DNA from: Gymnopilus junonius | Lineage: Eukaryota; Basidiomycota; Agaricomycetes; Agaricales; Galerinaceae | Length of the DNA: 64,000 bases | Direction of reading: 5' to 3' | Assembly: GCA_015501075.1 (NCBI GenBank) | Contig: JADNYJ010000008.1 | Location: forward strand, 496,001-560,000 | In this document: positions 44,975 through 57,558 of the stretch, piece after piece | How the letters are laid out: each line of letters starts with the position of its first letter | Numbering within the stretch: the first letter of the stretch is position 1 | Position numbers and translations under genes: made by a program | The notes under the pieces: model-generated | Databases searched by the model: none | Told to the model about the DNA's origin: nothing | Seen by the model: the letters and a program-made list of their open reading frames with translations, nothing else

Positions 44975-46825
44975 GATAGAGTTTGTGATAAAGAAAAGAG
45001 AATATCGCTGCGCTGGCGATTCTATAACCAGCCGTTTACTGCTCACAAGGACCTTGGCGAGGACTGCGGTGTGTTCCCGAACAGGAGGTCACGTGAAGCC
45101 AGTCAGCAATGTCGAAAGGAGTTAACGATTAGGGGCTTGGGACGGAAGGCCAAACGGAAGACTTGGAGGACAAGACTGGAAGAAGAAAAATAAATTAAGG
45201 CAGATGTAAGATAAGCAGTTTTTAATTTCAAGTCTCAAGCCAATCAAAGGGGAAGGTCTGAATGGCAAATTCTCACATCTGGGTAAAATTTGGTAAAGCC
45301 AAGGTGAAGGTATTCAGAAAACTTAGACGTGAATCCATACAGTGGGGTACTAGAGTCACATATACAATGAATGACCAGCAATCAGCTACTTCTGATTGGA
45401 TCATGGGAATTATTTCCTTACTTTCTGCCACCATGGAGTCCCTGATTCGTAATTCTGTAACCTTCTAGTTAATTTGGACCACATTGTACGCCTCCATTTG
45501 AATACAATGAGCAATCCTATGATTATGATAATCCAACATACTGGATATACACACCATAGTTAGCGTCAGTGCGATTGGTCCTACGAAGGGCAAGTGAAGG
45601 ACTAGGTTACGTATCTCGGAGGAGGTAACGATAACTGTCGCTAGGTGATCCAGTCATATGGCATTGGTGCTTGAGGGTCATTTTCTGATGGAACAATTGT
45701 AAAGTCAGAGGATTCAACAACATTTGTTTAAGCAAGGCAATGGGAAGAGTCGTCCTGAATCGTGAAGCATTGGAAAAAGTGATACTTACACTGGAGTTGA
45801 GGAAGAATCATCAACGATCACAAGCTGTCGGATCTGCAAGTCAATAAATCAAGTTTGCTTGTTCATGAAGCTGAAACCTGTAAGGTGAAGATTGACCATG
45901 TAATGGAGCAGAGGTGAGGAAATAACCCGGAGCAGCACAATTTCAGGAGTGCATGGTGTCCCAAGAGAAAGGTCTTGAAGCCTGCAAGAAGATCATTCCA
46001 GGATGCCCAGAATCGAGCAACACCTGTCAAAGGGTCATTTCTGGTGTAATTAAGGTCATAGGGGAGAAAATCTACCACCAGCACTATCAAGTTTGGTAAT
46101 ATTAAGGAATCCAGGAGCTGGAGGAGTAGGTTGGCGGCATTTCCTGGCCATCTGGAATCTGATGGCTTCAATAATGTGATGCCCCTACTCAACAGAATTT
46201 GGTGCCCAATTCAAAAATCAATTGCTGCAAGTCTGAAGCCCAGATAGGCATGAGAGTTGGTGTATGCGATGGTACTACTGAAATGCGTCCCAGTAAATCT
46301 TGAATCAGGCAGAAGAGCAATCCATATTCGCCAACCAGAGTAAGCAGCAAAGCGCGGCTTCTACTCTGCGGCCTCCTCAGCCTATGTTTAATGCCGAATT
46401 ATCACGAGCCTGATTTGCAAAATGGTCAATCAGCCTGAAGTTTCGACTCTCAGTGCAGTGGTCTTGTTCCCTTGAATTACTTTATATTGACTAGAATCAA
46501 TTCAGTCATAAACAGATAGATCTAGCAGGAAAGATATGCGCACCAGATCTCGACTAGATTGAAAACTAACTTGCACTGACAGAGAGGCGCTTCAAAGTTA
46601 GCTAGTACCCCTGGTCCGGCTATCATTTGATTGGATAAAGCGGTGTATTGAGTGGTGCGAAAGTCACGGAAATAAATAGCTCTCACTCTACATTCGCCAC
46701 CACTCCATGCATAAAGCGCCGATTCCGCCACATAGGACAAGTTTACTGCAAGCCTAAAGCCAGATAAACCATCAAGGTGGCCATAGGAATTCAATTCGCC
46801 TCCACAGCCACTGTGATTGGACGAA
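44975..46825. other. intergenic; F-box-like remnant on minus strand
   Basis: Between the divergent AMSH-like and CAP10 genes. The minus strand at about 46330-45863 reads as Leu-rich protein (LLLQLLDSLILPNLIVLVVD... TWSIFTLQVSAS), like the LRR part of mushroom F-box proteins, but with stops and no F-box found. I regard it as a probable relic. Nothing else supported. Confidence 0.35.
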
Positions 46826-49222
46826 ATGGAGAGCAAAATAGGCGCAAACAAAGGTCGAAATCCAGCATTCAAGCTACGACCACTGACGCTGACAGCGACC
46901 AACTCGAAAAGATACTCTGAGTCTGATCCCAGGGATATTGAAAAGGTCTCACCGACAGACCTCTTCCCTCTCCTCCACCCCAAAAGGAGCACCATGCTTT
47001 CCAGAAAAAGGGTGTCAGTCGCCAGCTTCCTCCGGCGGAACTGTGGCTACATCTTCGTCTTCTGCGTTCTCTTCGTCTTCATGCAGCTCGGCTTCCATAA
47101 TGGGCGAAGAGACCGACACAGCGCCTCCCAGCTCGAGCATGTGCCCGTGGTCGTGCAAGTCCCCGAAGAGAACAGCTACGGCCTGCCTTTCCCCGAAGGC
47201 AGCCAAGAGAAGAAGAGCGTCATCTCCGAACACCCCATACCCGCGCTCATGGAGGAAGCAGAGGAAAAGTACCGCAAGAAGCTATCCTCACAATCAAAAA
47301 CCCTCAAAGCTGCCGTCGCAGAGTACCGCAGTCGCTACCGACGCGCTCCACCCCAAGGGTTCGACCAGTGGTGGGCATTCTGTCAAAAGTATAACGTGGT
47401 GATGGTGGATGAGTATGACGGGCTGTTTGAGGACCTCGAACCATTCTGGGAGTTGAGCGGGGAGGAGATCAGAAGACGCGCGGCCCAGGTGGGCGAGCTG
47501 CCGTCCATTGATTTGGTGAGGATTAGGGATGGTGTGGCGGACGTGATTAATGTCAACCCTGGCTTCCATGATTCGGAGGTCAGTGCGCGTGCGAGGGGGT
47601 TCAGGAGTATGACTGGCAAGTTTGTACACTTGGTATGTGCCCATTTTGCAAGTCGACGATGTGAGGCTGACGAGCGTACAGTTACCAGACATGGATTTTC
47701 CTATCAACGCCAAGGCAGAAGGTCGAGTGTTAATACCATGGGAACATCGCACATACCCAAACTTAACAGTACAAGATTCTTCTCGTAAGTACATTACATT
47801 CATGCTCTCAACACATCCTAACTTTCCATCATCCAGTCGGAGTCGAAGCCATGCTCGGCGGGCCCTTTAAACCCGACTGGGGCGATGACGGTAATATCTG
47901 GGAGGCTTGGCGACGGACATGCCACCCCCAATCCTCTGCGCGTCGACTCTTCTCCTCCCTTCGCCCCTCCTTCACCACCCAGGCCAAGAATCACCTCGCA
48001 TCCTCCCACATTTCCCCCGGCGCAGACTTTGCCTTCGTCAAAACCACATCCTCTATAGAGGATTATTGCAATACCCCACACGCACATTATACCAAGGGCA
48101 CTTTTTCAGTGATTGGCGCTCCATTCCGGTGTTGTATCCTGTATTTAGCCCCGCCAAGGCGAGGGGTTTCATGGATATCAGGATTCCAAGCCACTATTAT
48201 TATGGCAGCACGAAGAGATATACGTATGGCTGGGACTCGGTGAACCTTGAGTTGAAGGAGGTCGATCCAATGGAAGTGCCGTGGGAGGAGAAGATTGACA
48301 AGATCTTTTGGAGAGGCGCGACGACAGGTGGAGGCAGTCACCCGCCTGGCTTCGCCCCACAGTACCAGCGCCATCGTTCCTACGTATGGCATCTGATACC
48401 TCCAACACTACCACACGAGTGGTCACATTCCCTGACCCGCCCTCATCCTCGGCCCAATTCACCTCGGCCGCGGTGCCCATTGGTAAACTCAACGAAGAAA
48501 TCATGGACTGCGCATTCGTCAAATCTGTCAGCGCGGCCTCTTATCCAGGAGGACAGGCTGCACTGGAGAGGGACCACAGGTTCGGGGATTCAGTGCCGCT
48601 TGGCAGGCATTGGAGTTTTAAGTACCTGGTTGATCTGGATGGGATGAGCTATTCCGGAAGGTTTATGAGTTTTTTAGCGAGTGATAGTGTGCCGGTGAAG
48701 AGCACGGTGTATGATGAATTTTTCACGGATTGGATTCAACCTTGGTATGTTCGCATTTGTTCTCGCTCTCCATCCTGTATCCACCCAGTGCTGACCTTTG
48801 TTCTTTTTTTCTCTTACAGGGTACACTTTATCCCCCTGTCGTCATCCTACTCGGAGATGTACAACATTTACTCCTACTTCTCGGGCCCTACCCAGTCCAC
48901 ACTGATCGCAGCCAACTCATCTTTGGCTGTTCTTCCAGCGGAGAGTGAGCTAAAGCGGGCGGTGGAGGGTGATAAAAGGTTAAGAAGGATCGCAAGGGCG
49001 GGCAAGAGGTGGAAGGGGACTGTTGGCAGGACTTTGGATATGGAAGGTGGGCTTGTGTTTTTTATTGTTATCTGGATCTTTTTGGTGCTTTCAAGAAGGT
49101 TTTCAAGTGGCTGATTATTTTTCCTTTTGATTCTTTTCTGTGCAGCTTATGTGTATAGACTTTGTCTTGAATGGGCGAGGCTATGGGCGGATGACCGAGA
49201 TTCAATGAATTTCTCGCTCTAA
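46826..49222 (+). CDS. CAP10/GT90 glycosyltransferase, type II membrane protein
   Basis: Related to Cryptococcus CAP10 and Cxt1-type xylosyltransferases (GT90), acting in the Golgi on glycans. Five exons: 46826-47632, 47682-47784, 47837-48744, 48820-49046 and 49146-49222. A cytoplasmic tail of about 65 residues precedes one transmembrane segment (CGYIFVFCVLFVFMQLGF), then the lumenal stem and domain. Family blocks: RRAPPQGFDQWWAFCQKYNV, DEYDGLFEDLEPFWELSGEE, KTTSSIEDYCNTPHAHYT, PWEEKIDKIFWRGATTGG, YLVDLDGMSYSGRF and VKSTVYDEFFTDWIQPWVHF. Two one-base losses disturb the frame, near 48094 (..HYT/GHFFSDWRSIP) and near 48382 (..YQRHR/FLRMASDTS), with conserved sequence on both sides. Confidence 0.88.
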
Positions 49223-51116
49223 TCGAATCCTCCAAAACTTTACGCATTGTGATCTCACGAACCTAGAACCCATACCCATTGTCCATACCCCGGCTATGTA
49301 ATTCGCAACTCCCACTCTCATTTATCTCCGGCACTCAGCACTGAAGCAAAACTTAAATCCAACTTCGAATCTTCAAATTTCTTACGCAGCCTCACACGTA
49401 CTCAACTTTCAGCGCGAAGTAAACATTATTCGTCGATACTGTCGTCCTTATCTTTTATTACCCCCTTCCTTTTTCTTCTTTGTATTGTTAGTTTCGACCT
49501 TCATATTTTCCCTCCCCTCCTTGGCTGTCAAACTTCAAGCTTCTATGCAGCACGGAAAAGGATGGATGGGTGTTATCACTTCATTTCTTTTGGTTCATGT
49601 TCTGGGATATAGAATTTTGGAGGTTTTTCTTTCTTTCTTTCACTTCTCTTCATTTACTTATATAATCCACATCCTTTCATCTCTTTCTTTTTTTTTCCTT
49701 TGCGAACGTTGCACCCATTACCCATCACACCGTCATCATCTGCAGAATTACCATCCCCGACCGACATACTTATGCATGCATGTACAACCAGTAACCCAAC
49801 AGTAACCAGTAACCAGCCAGTCGTACTCTATACGTATCAATAGGTTCTTTTTAGTTCTTCTAGTAATTAGTTCTCAAGTAGACAAGTAGCGTATATACAC
49901 GAGCCCCAATTTCTGATATGTTTTGTACTACCTCCCAAGTCTATGACTGTGCCAGGAGGAGGACGTGTTATTCATTCATTCGGCTGCTTTGTTAGATACA
50001 TAGAAAGGGATTATAGATCCTATTTTCTGATATCATCTTGGGATTATTTTTTGAAATAGTCCGAAAGTTTGAGTAGTGCCTTTGAAATGGCAATCAATCT
50101 GAGAATCAAAGATTGAGTGTCGCGCGACGGCGGCGACGCGTCGTCCACAGTTTAATCACGTGATTATGTCATACCGCAGAGCACAGACTCATGAATCAAA
50201 CATCTATCAGGAATCAGGATGCATCGACCTCCATTCGTTTTACTAGCAATCAGCTGAGATTCTCAGGAGGTGTTTTAAACCTTCTTTAATACTTTGAGTT
50301 GCACCTCAAGTTGGGTAAGTCTTGTTCAACCGCTGTAGATTCCTTCTTTTATTGTCTAGCTGATTAAAGTTCGGCATTTTTGTTATGTGGTCATTGCAGC
50401 TTCCTTTCCAATTTGCATGGCGGGATTTATTGCCCTTTTTGAGGCTCGTGTTGTCGAGGTGCTTGGGAACTCTCAGTCAGAGTGAGCGTCCACCATCGGC
50501 TTTATCGTGACTTTGATTAAGGTCATTGTTATTTTTTCAGGTGTATATTTGAGGGCGTTCATGCTAGTTACATTTTGGTTTTGGTGAAGATGAAGTTCCG
50601 CTGGAGAGACAATTGCCATGACTTCAAATTGGCTCTTTCCAGTCATCGACATGGCTAACAATAGAAATGTTACTGCTTCCAGACTGACATTTCCCTTTTT
50701 CCAGACCCTTCGGAGCCTCTAGATCTCCAGAGATAAATCCCTTCTAGCTCTTCACTGCGTCACTATGCAATCGATGGTGCTGACAAGTGCTAAGAACCCG
50801 CGCCAAAACTTGCCAAAACACGTTGCGAAGGTGTGTGCCTTTTCCTTCTTTACCCTTACCCCGGATGATAACTCACAGACACCAGTGACCAGGCCGATAT
50901 AGAATCATATGCGACCTTCTATAGGGTTCATCATTGATTACGGGCTGCCTTGAGCCTGCTTTCAGTGGCTCGGCTCAGCTCAACTCAAGTGTCGACCTTA
51001 CAAAAGGGATCACCTTTAGGGATCCGAGGGTCTTGTTTTCTTTACTCCTTCCTTCCTCCGCTGCTTTTCTCGAGTCGCTGAGCTTATCGTCCCCCGTCCT
51101 CTGATCTCCATATACG
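49223..51116. other. 1.9-kb intergenic region
   Basis: No convincing coding sequence. Pyrimidine-rich stretches occur around 49450-49740 and before 51117, as is common upstream of basidiomycete transcription starts. A perfect AATCACGTGATT palindrome lies at about 50154-50165, next to GC-rich CGCGCGACGGCGGCGACGCG. Confidence 0.4.
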
Positions 51117-52973
51117 ATGTACGCCCCATCTCCTCGTCCAGGTATGGGTATGCCAATCGGCAGGACCGCCTCACCGGTCCCAGGCATGCCTGGCCAACCA
51201 GCATCGGGCTACTACGGTCAACCGCCTATCGGTCGACCCATCAGCAGAGGTCCATCACCCATCCCTCCATCCGTCGGCTACGGCGCACCACCGCATGGAG
51301 TAGGCGCAATAGGCCAAGGCTATCAAGTACCCTACGGTGCCCCACCGATCGCAAGGCCGATCAGCAGAGGACCATCTCCTGCTCCTGGTGCTGGGTTCGT
51401 TGGGAGCCACGGTCGTTCCCCGTCCATCGGAACTACATCGCCCTCCATCGGGGCTACCACTACAGCTGGGGGGTTCCAGATCGAGAAGAGGAGCAAGTCA
51501 CCTAATCCGTATGGCAGGCCCTCGACAACGCAGCCTGAGCCCGGGATGTACAGGGATGAGATGGTGTACAGGGAACATGTGTCGGCGCTGATTTCTGCCA
51601 AGGATCGACAGATCGCTGTTAGTGGGAGGATTCCAGTGGATCCTGCTCAACTTTCGTTGTTCTTCCGTGCAAAGGTGGGCCTTTTTTATTGTGCTTCCTT
51701 TTTATGATGTAGGTTTGCTGATCATAACCAATGATGTAGACTGGAATCACATATTCTCTAGATTTTCCTGTTGATCTAGGATATACTACACCTCCGGCCT
51801 TTGAGGTACTCGTGCAGGCTTGCAGGCCAAGGCCACGTCAGTCATCAGATTACGATGGCTATGGAGATCGAGAGGCCCTCTCTTACCCACCCAGTCTTCC
51901 CCTTACCGCCTCTCTGGAAGTCGCCAACTATCCTATCCTCGATGCCGTCAAGAGCTCCCTCTTCCCTGATCTTCCTCCTGGGCAATATTTGACCGCTGTC
52001 AGAGACGGCTTAGACGTAATCCAACACGGAAGCTATATTTCGACATCCTATCCAGAGCAGCTGCGCAAGGATCAGCGTGCCGCCACACTCGTTGTCACCT
52101 TACCTGTCCGCTATAGAGGTGGCACCATCATCGTTCAGGACGTTAATGGCAGGGAAGAGAAATTTCAAGGCTCAGGAGGCAAGGGCGGTGATATCGACTG
52201 GATGGCATTCCGCTCCGATTGTTCTTTCGCCGTTGAGCCGGTGCTGAATGGGTGCATGATGACGATTTCGTATGGAATCTATGTCAAGCCATTTGGACCT
52301 GCTAATCTGGTGAATGATACCCTCATCACACCAACCGATTCTTTCTTCGACCTGCTTTCGCCCATTTTGAATATGTCACGTGGTCAGAGTGTTGCATTTT
52401 ACCTCAACTATGATTATAATGCCGATCCTGCGGAAGTGACGGCCAATACCCTTATTCCTCAGGTGTGTGCCATGTCTGGTATACTTTCAAGGTCACAATA
52501 TCTGACGTTTACTTCAGCTTAAAGGCGCTGACGCACTCCTTTACGACGCCTTCAAATTCCATAAACTCTCTCCAGAATTACACTGGTCCGCAGGAGGTTT
52601 TATCTGGGCTGCTGATCAGACCCTGGAATACTTTGAAGACGGCGTCGCTCAAGCCAGCAACCTCATGAAGAATGTCAACATTGGCCCGAAAGTACCATTC
52701 GGCAGTGTTAACGCCGCTCGAGGCACTGTCCCTCCTGTACGGGGTGCATTTGGCAGCTATCCTGATCCAAACTATAGCGCGGCAGAAGTGGACGCTATCC
52801 GGTCAAAAGTCCAGGCTAGTGGCGGTGTGCCTCTCGCAGAAGCCAACGTTACTCTGCTCACGGATTACAAGAATCCCCAACCCACAGTTGGGCGTGAGCG
52901 CGTCTTTTTCATCTCAAATGGAGAGTTGGAGAAGCTTGTAGTCAATGTCCTCCTGGTAGTTTACATCCCGTGA
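51117..52973 (+). CDS. Pro/Gly-rich protein with degenerate 2OG-oxygenase-like domain
   Basis: Three exons with intact frames: 51117-51674, 51740-52462 and 52516-52973 (about 580 residues). The N-terminal ~150 residues are low-complexity Pro, Gly, Ser and Tyr with repeats of the type PPIxRPISRGPSPxP. The middle resembles the double-stranded beta-helix of 2-oxoglutarate/Fe(II) oxygenases of the prolyl-hydroxylase-like fungal family: AATLVVTLPVRYRGGTIIVQ, DIDWMAFRSDCSFAVEPVLN and GCMMTISYGIYV correspond to the TLVVxLP..GG, WAAFYSDCEHEV and VTLTYNLY segments. The expected iron-ligand His of the CEH motif is Phe here (CSF), and I see no clear HxD upstream, so catalysis is doubtful. The assignment rests on motif likeness only. 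Confidence 0.7.
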
Positions 52974-53138
52974 AGACTTGGACTATTTCTGCGCTGATTA
53001 TTTTTCCTTTGGTAATGGTATCTCCTTCCTGTGCACTTTACGACTACAGCATCCACTCTCGCATCGTACTCCACAAAAATTATGCACCATGTTTGGACTG
53101 AAAAGAAGCCTCATGTATGTGTAGAATATCGATTTTAT

Positions 53139-54925
53139 TCAATGGTAGTCGCTGGCCCGAATGTAATCAAACTTGGTATCGTGTTCTAATGTTAGTTTTC
53201 CATCTTCCTGCAGGACGAATTTAACTGGACGATCATCTTGCCACAAAACCTCCCGAAGATTGGGACAAATCGTTATACTCTCCCGCACAATCGATAATGT
53301 CCTCTCTGAATTGAGCTCGAGTTCTTCCTCAGGTGGCCAAAAGTATTCTCCCTCGTACGCCGCAAGCTTTGGCCAGTGTGCAAGGTAGGAAAGAAGCTGG
53401 CTGTGTGGATTCTTCTCAAGCGTTAAGCTGCCACGGTCAAGATGGATATACTGGAGATTGGGTGTTGACTTTATGAGCCTCCTGAGCTGACTGAAGGTCG
53501 CTACACGTCGGGTTGTGAGGGATGTGAGATTGGTTAGCCCACGAAGGAGATTTGGAAGGCCATTCGGCTCTTCCTCTGTCGGAGAGCCCCATACATCATC
53601 AAGTAATGCGACGTATGAGTCGTCTCTCTCAAATTGGCAGCCGTTGGCACCCCAATCGCACGGTTCTAAGTAGCTTATCCGTCGAAGGCTGCTTGGACGG
53701 CCCATGACGCGTAATAGAGGTCGTAAAGCGGAAGCCGGGAGGTCGACGTCCTCAAGCCTTGGAAGGATGCCCCGAATCTCGTATTCGTACCCCTGTAAAT
53801 TGAAAGGCGCTTGATCTGAAAATTCCAGAATTGCCGACAGCGTCTGAAGGCTAGAGTGCGCGCGCAGAAAATCTGCCATTGTCCTGCTACGCATAAAGAT
53901 GTTCTTCAGTTTAAGAGACTTGACTTGAGGCCAATGTGCGGTCGAAAGTATAGGCGTAATGTCTGTGAACGAACTTATGCTATAGGTTGCATAACTGGTG
54001 AGATGTAATGAAAGACTCTGAAGGAGGTTGTTTAGTCAAAATAGGGAACAAGTCGTCCTAGGGGCTCACCTCGATGTTAGGACAGCGGCTCAATAGGTCT
54101 CGGAGGCGCAGAACTTCAACTGTGGCATGCAAGTCTTCACCATCGGAGTCCTCATCGCTGACGTGCCCACTCTCAGGACTTTCATCAAACGTTGTTTGAA
54201 AGTCTAGATGAGTGAGGTTTCTAAGAGTAAACATCTGATAGTGTTAGAAAGTGAATCTGGGTACCCTACATCTCACTTACTGTGCTGTTAAAAATGGGAC
54301 GTGAGTCGGTATATGCACTCCCAACTCGTCCTTGATCGACAACCTTCAACCTCCTTAGCTGTGTATAGTCCCTTAACACTGTCCAGATGTCCTCTCTGTA
54401 TATGTATGTGTCAGGTACTGCGTCTCTGTCATCGGCAGCGGCAGGTAATCGCGACATTTCTTCCCCTTCATGAATTAATGGTACTTGACTTCGATCCCAT
54501 GTGAAGCTTTCGAGATTTACCATGCTCGTCAGGGCTTGAATTAAGAGATGCTCTGAATGTTCTGTGGTCTGCCGTGTATGCTTGAATGAGTTGGTGAGGG
54601 GTTCTGTGGTAGCATCCAAATTTCGGAACGACGAAAGGGCATTTGTTGATTCATCATCGTATGGGGTGAATTTGGGTGGAAACCTGCCATTCTCCCCTTC
54701 AATTGTAAGCTCGCGCACCCGAGAAGCGTGAGCGGGACTGGATATCAGATGCTCCCAGACTGCATTGTCCTCGAGTTTACATCGAATGGATCGGTAGAGT
54801 AGCTCCGGCTCCGTTAGGTCCAGGAGTTCTTTGTTTGCTTGACTGATAGCGACGAGATCGCTCGAAGATGAGACGAAGGATAGGAGATGGCTGTAGATGT
54901 CGCCATTGAGCTGGGAATTAGCCAT
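53139..54925 (-). CDS. F-box/LRR-like protein
   Basis: Three exons, all frames intact: 54925-54281, 54234-54070 and 54017-53139. The first 40 residues form an F-box-like helical segment (NGDIYSHLLSFVSSSSDLVA ... LLDLTEPELLYRSIRC). The rest consists of Leu-rich repeats of irregular length (LRRLKVVDQ, LRNLTHLDFQTTF, SLKLKNIF, LEDVDLPASALRPLL, LTSLTTRRVATFSQLRRLI, LQYIHLDRGSLTL). Such proteins recruit substrates to SCF ubiquitin ligases. An acidic stretch (ESGHVSDEDSDGED) is encoded by exon 2. In contrast to the two other F-box genes in the window it has no stop or shift, so it is likely functional. Targets unknown. Confidence 0.82.
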
Positions 54926-56860
54926 GTTCAAAAAAAACAGGCATTCAGAGTCAAGGGAGGCGCAAATCGGTTTTAATCGGTGTGAGAAATCGATTGTGAA
55001 GAAGACCCTGCGGCCGCTCTGCATTGCAGAGCATTACATGTTCTTGCCATGAAGGTCAATGGCAGTGTCCAATAAAATTTGCACGTTGAACTTCTTTCTT
55101 GGGCTGAAACTTGATCATAATCCAACTTCTGACTTGGGACATAAACCCAGTATTGATGAGGACTCGGAGAAGGTAGGAATTCTGATACACACAAGACAGT
55201 CCAATGGCCGTAACGTTGGAAAAAATGGATGCGCGAGCAGCCTCGGAGCAGGTCCCAAAATTGACAACAGGTGGGAACATGACACCTTCGCAAACTCCTG
55301 CCATCAGTACCAAATTATGCCTCTTTTCCTTCGACCCACGACTCGCCGATATCCTTTATACCTCGTCGATACTCCGCAGAGTTAACTTGAGCTCATCCAT
55401 CGGCACGACTTAGTAGAAGCTCTGGCAAATTTCCTGACCGTAATGCTTTGGTGGAATTTGCTGGAATTTGTCTGCCCTCAAGATACGCGCAACGTTACTT
55501 AATTTGCCAACGGTCGTAGACCGTACTTCACAACCTGAATATCCATATAATCCACGGTGCTCTGGGAACGCACTTCTGTCTTCCGACCCTTCGCTCGCTT
55601 CGGACGGTGGCAGATATCAACTTTGCTTTGCTATTACTCCTCAATCGAATGGTTCCATCAAGCGCCTGCGTGATCGCGCCATGCTTTCAATTAGCAACAA
55701 CGACTTCTTACGAGATGCGTAACCTGGTCTCTCAATGTACTACAATAGTTGTCAAAAACTAACGAGATCGAATGGTCCCTCGGCAAATTCCTCCCATCAG
55801 CGTATGTATATGTATCAGGTAACATTTACTTGGATAGCGCATTGGCTTTCATAGTCCCAATCTGCACATGCCGAGTCTGTCTTCGATATATGTCTCTCTG
55901 AATGTAGAGTGATCTATCAACTTCTATCAAAGAGGGAGGTAGCCCTTATGCCCGAAGGCTCATCGACATCAACATGTTTCTGATTGTTCACATGTTGGTA
56001 TGTATATAAATAAGGTCTTTCTTCCTTCTGTCATCACCCAGACCTGTCGAGTCTATTCATTCCGTCTGGGTCATGGGCATATCATTTTCTGACTTTAGTA
56101 GCTCGACATGATATTGTTAGAAGGCCCTCTGATCATCTGGTCTTCTGATGTCGAAGCTGTGACTCAACACCTCTGTGATACTTGAGGCCTTCCGTGGTTT
56201 CCCAGATAAGTTTATTCCCTCCCTCCCCTTGCCTTCTACCCTGTACTCCTAGGCGACGACTGTGAATTTGAACGAAAGTCGTCATTTAATAATCTCTTCT
56301 TCTGAAGAATTGGACAGCAAGCTCTACCGCCTTATCTTCCACGGTCTTTCGAGTCTTTTACTTCATTCGCTATTTCCACCTCTATCTTTATTCAGACTGG
56401 TCTTTACTATCTGACACAAGCGAAACGCCTTTATCTGCTTCGCTGAGGAGATCTAATTTTCAACTTCATTTCTGAATTTACGGCTGGACACCGCGAGCGT
56501 TCCCTTCCTGAAATCTGAACGAGATGAACCATCCTTATAGTGGGCAGCGAGTTATATATATGCGAATGAGGTGCGAATTTTGGCATTGAGGTTCTCCAAT
56601 GGCTTACCTACCTGGTTTCCTGATTCATAATCAAATACAGTACTTAGAGGAAAAAATCTTCCAATTCCAACAAGCTATTACTATCGGAATACCGAATGGA
56701 TTCCGGTTCCTCCCTCTCCTGCCCCAGTCGCGACTTCCTCATCTTTCCATCAAGTCCGTCTAGCGTCTTTTTAACACTTGGATCAACGTGGCTGACACTT
56801 CATTTATGTGCAGTTCTCGAGACAGCGTTCCGTTCCAAATCTGCGCCTCCAACGAGCTTC
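54926..56860. other. intergenic region without recognised gene
   Basis: Only chance frames. Several TATA-like boxes (for example TATATAAATAAGG near 56001, followed by pyrimidine-rich sequence and CAGACC) suggest a promoter, or possibly a solo LTR remnant, but I found no terminal duplication to prove the latter. Confidence 0.35.
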
Positions 56861-57180
56861 AGGTCCGAACATTATAAAACGTTCAGCACTCTTCATATCC
56901 CACAGTAACAACATCGACGTTCCGACAAGTCAGGTACCACCTTCTCATACTTATGAATCCATGCGCGTTCGATTTGATACGCCGAGTCCGCATATTCTGG
57001 CCTGGCGCAGGCAGGTAAAAGTAGGAATCCTTGCCGCTTCCAGTGACCAGACCAATAAATAAACTTTCTCTCATAGGTCGTGAAGAATCGCGTTCAACGC
57101 TTTCGTGACAGACTTTCGGAGATATTTGTGCCTAGGTGGATGATGGCTCCTCACCCCCGGTTGTCTATGATAAGATGAAG
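56861..57180 (+). other. possible short multi-exon gene fragment
   Basis: Protein-like pieces joined by plausible sites: YESMRVRFDTPSPHILAWRR up to a GTAAAA donor at about 57015, then, after an acceptor near 57077, VVKNRVQRFRDRLSEIFVPR ending WMMAPHPRLSMIR. The family is not recognised, and neither start nor full extent could be set. It could be a small conserved gene upstream of NDUFS1. Confidence 0.3.
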
Positions 57181-57558
57181 ATGAGAACCATAAGCAGACA
57201 TTTGTTTACAGTATTCAATTCCAGGGACTATTGTTGGATATCATTCATTAGTTTTCATTTTTATTTAAAGCATTTTTCCTTCATTCTTGTCCCTCTTCAC
57301 AGAGAATTGTTTGATTGGATTCAGGACGATAGTGCCAAGACAGGTGCTGTGCAGTCTGGCAGATGAGGCCCAGAGCTGAGTATTTAAACTCCGCCTAAAT
57401 TCGTGGGAAGAGAGGAAATTGGAACGACGTGGTTGGTCGCTGGGCAGAACGCGACGAGCTCCTTTTTCTTTTTATTCATCACCGCCTCACCGCTGCGGGC
57501 TCGCAGCCCCACATCTAACTCCCCTCCCTCATTAACATTACTCTCTAACGGTGCCGCC

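Noticed and set aside
46522..46995. Minus-strand frame of 157 residues overlapping the CAP10 start
   Set aside because: No domain, overlaps the CAP10 first exon, and codon pattern is unremarkable; considered chance.
55980..56720. Possible solo LTR (TATATAAATAAGG followed by a CAGACC-like start and pyrimidine-rich sequence)
   Set aside because: No TG...CA ends with a flanking duplication could be found, so the retroviral-type LTR idea lacks support.
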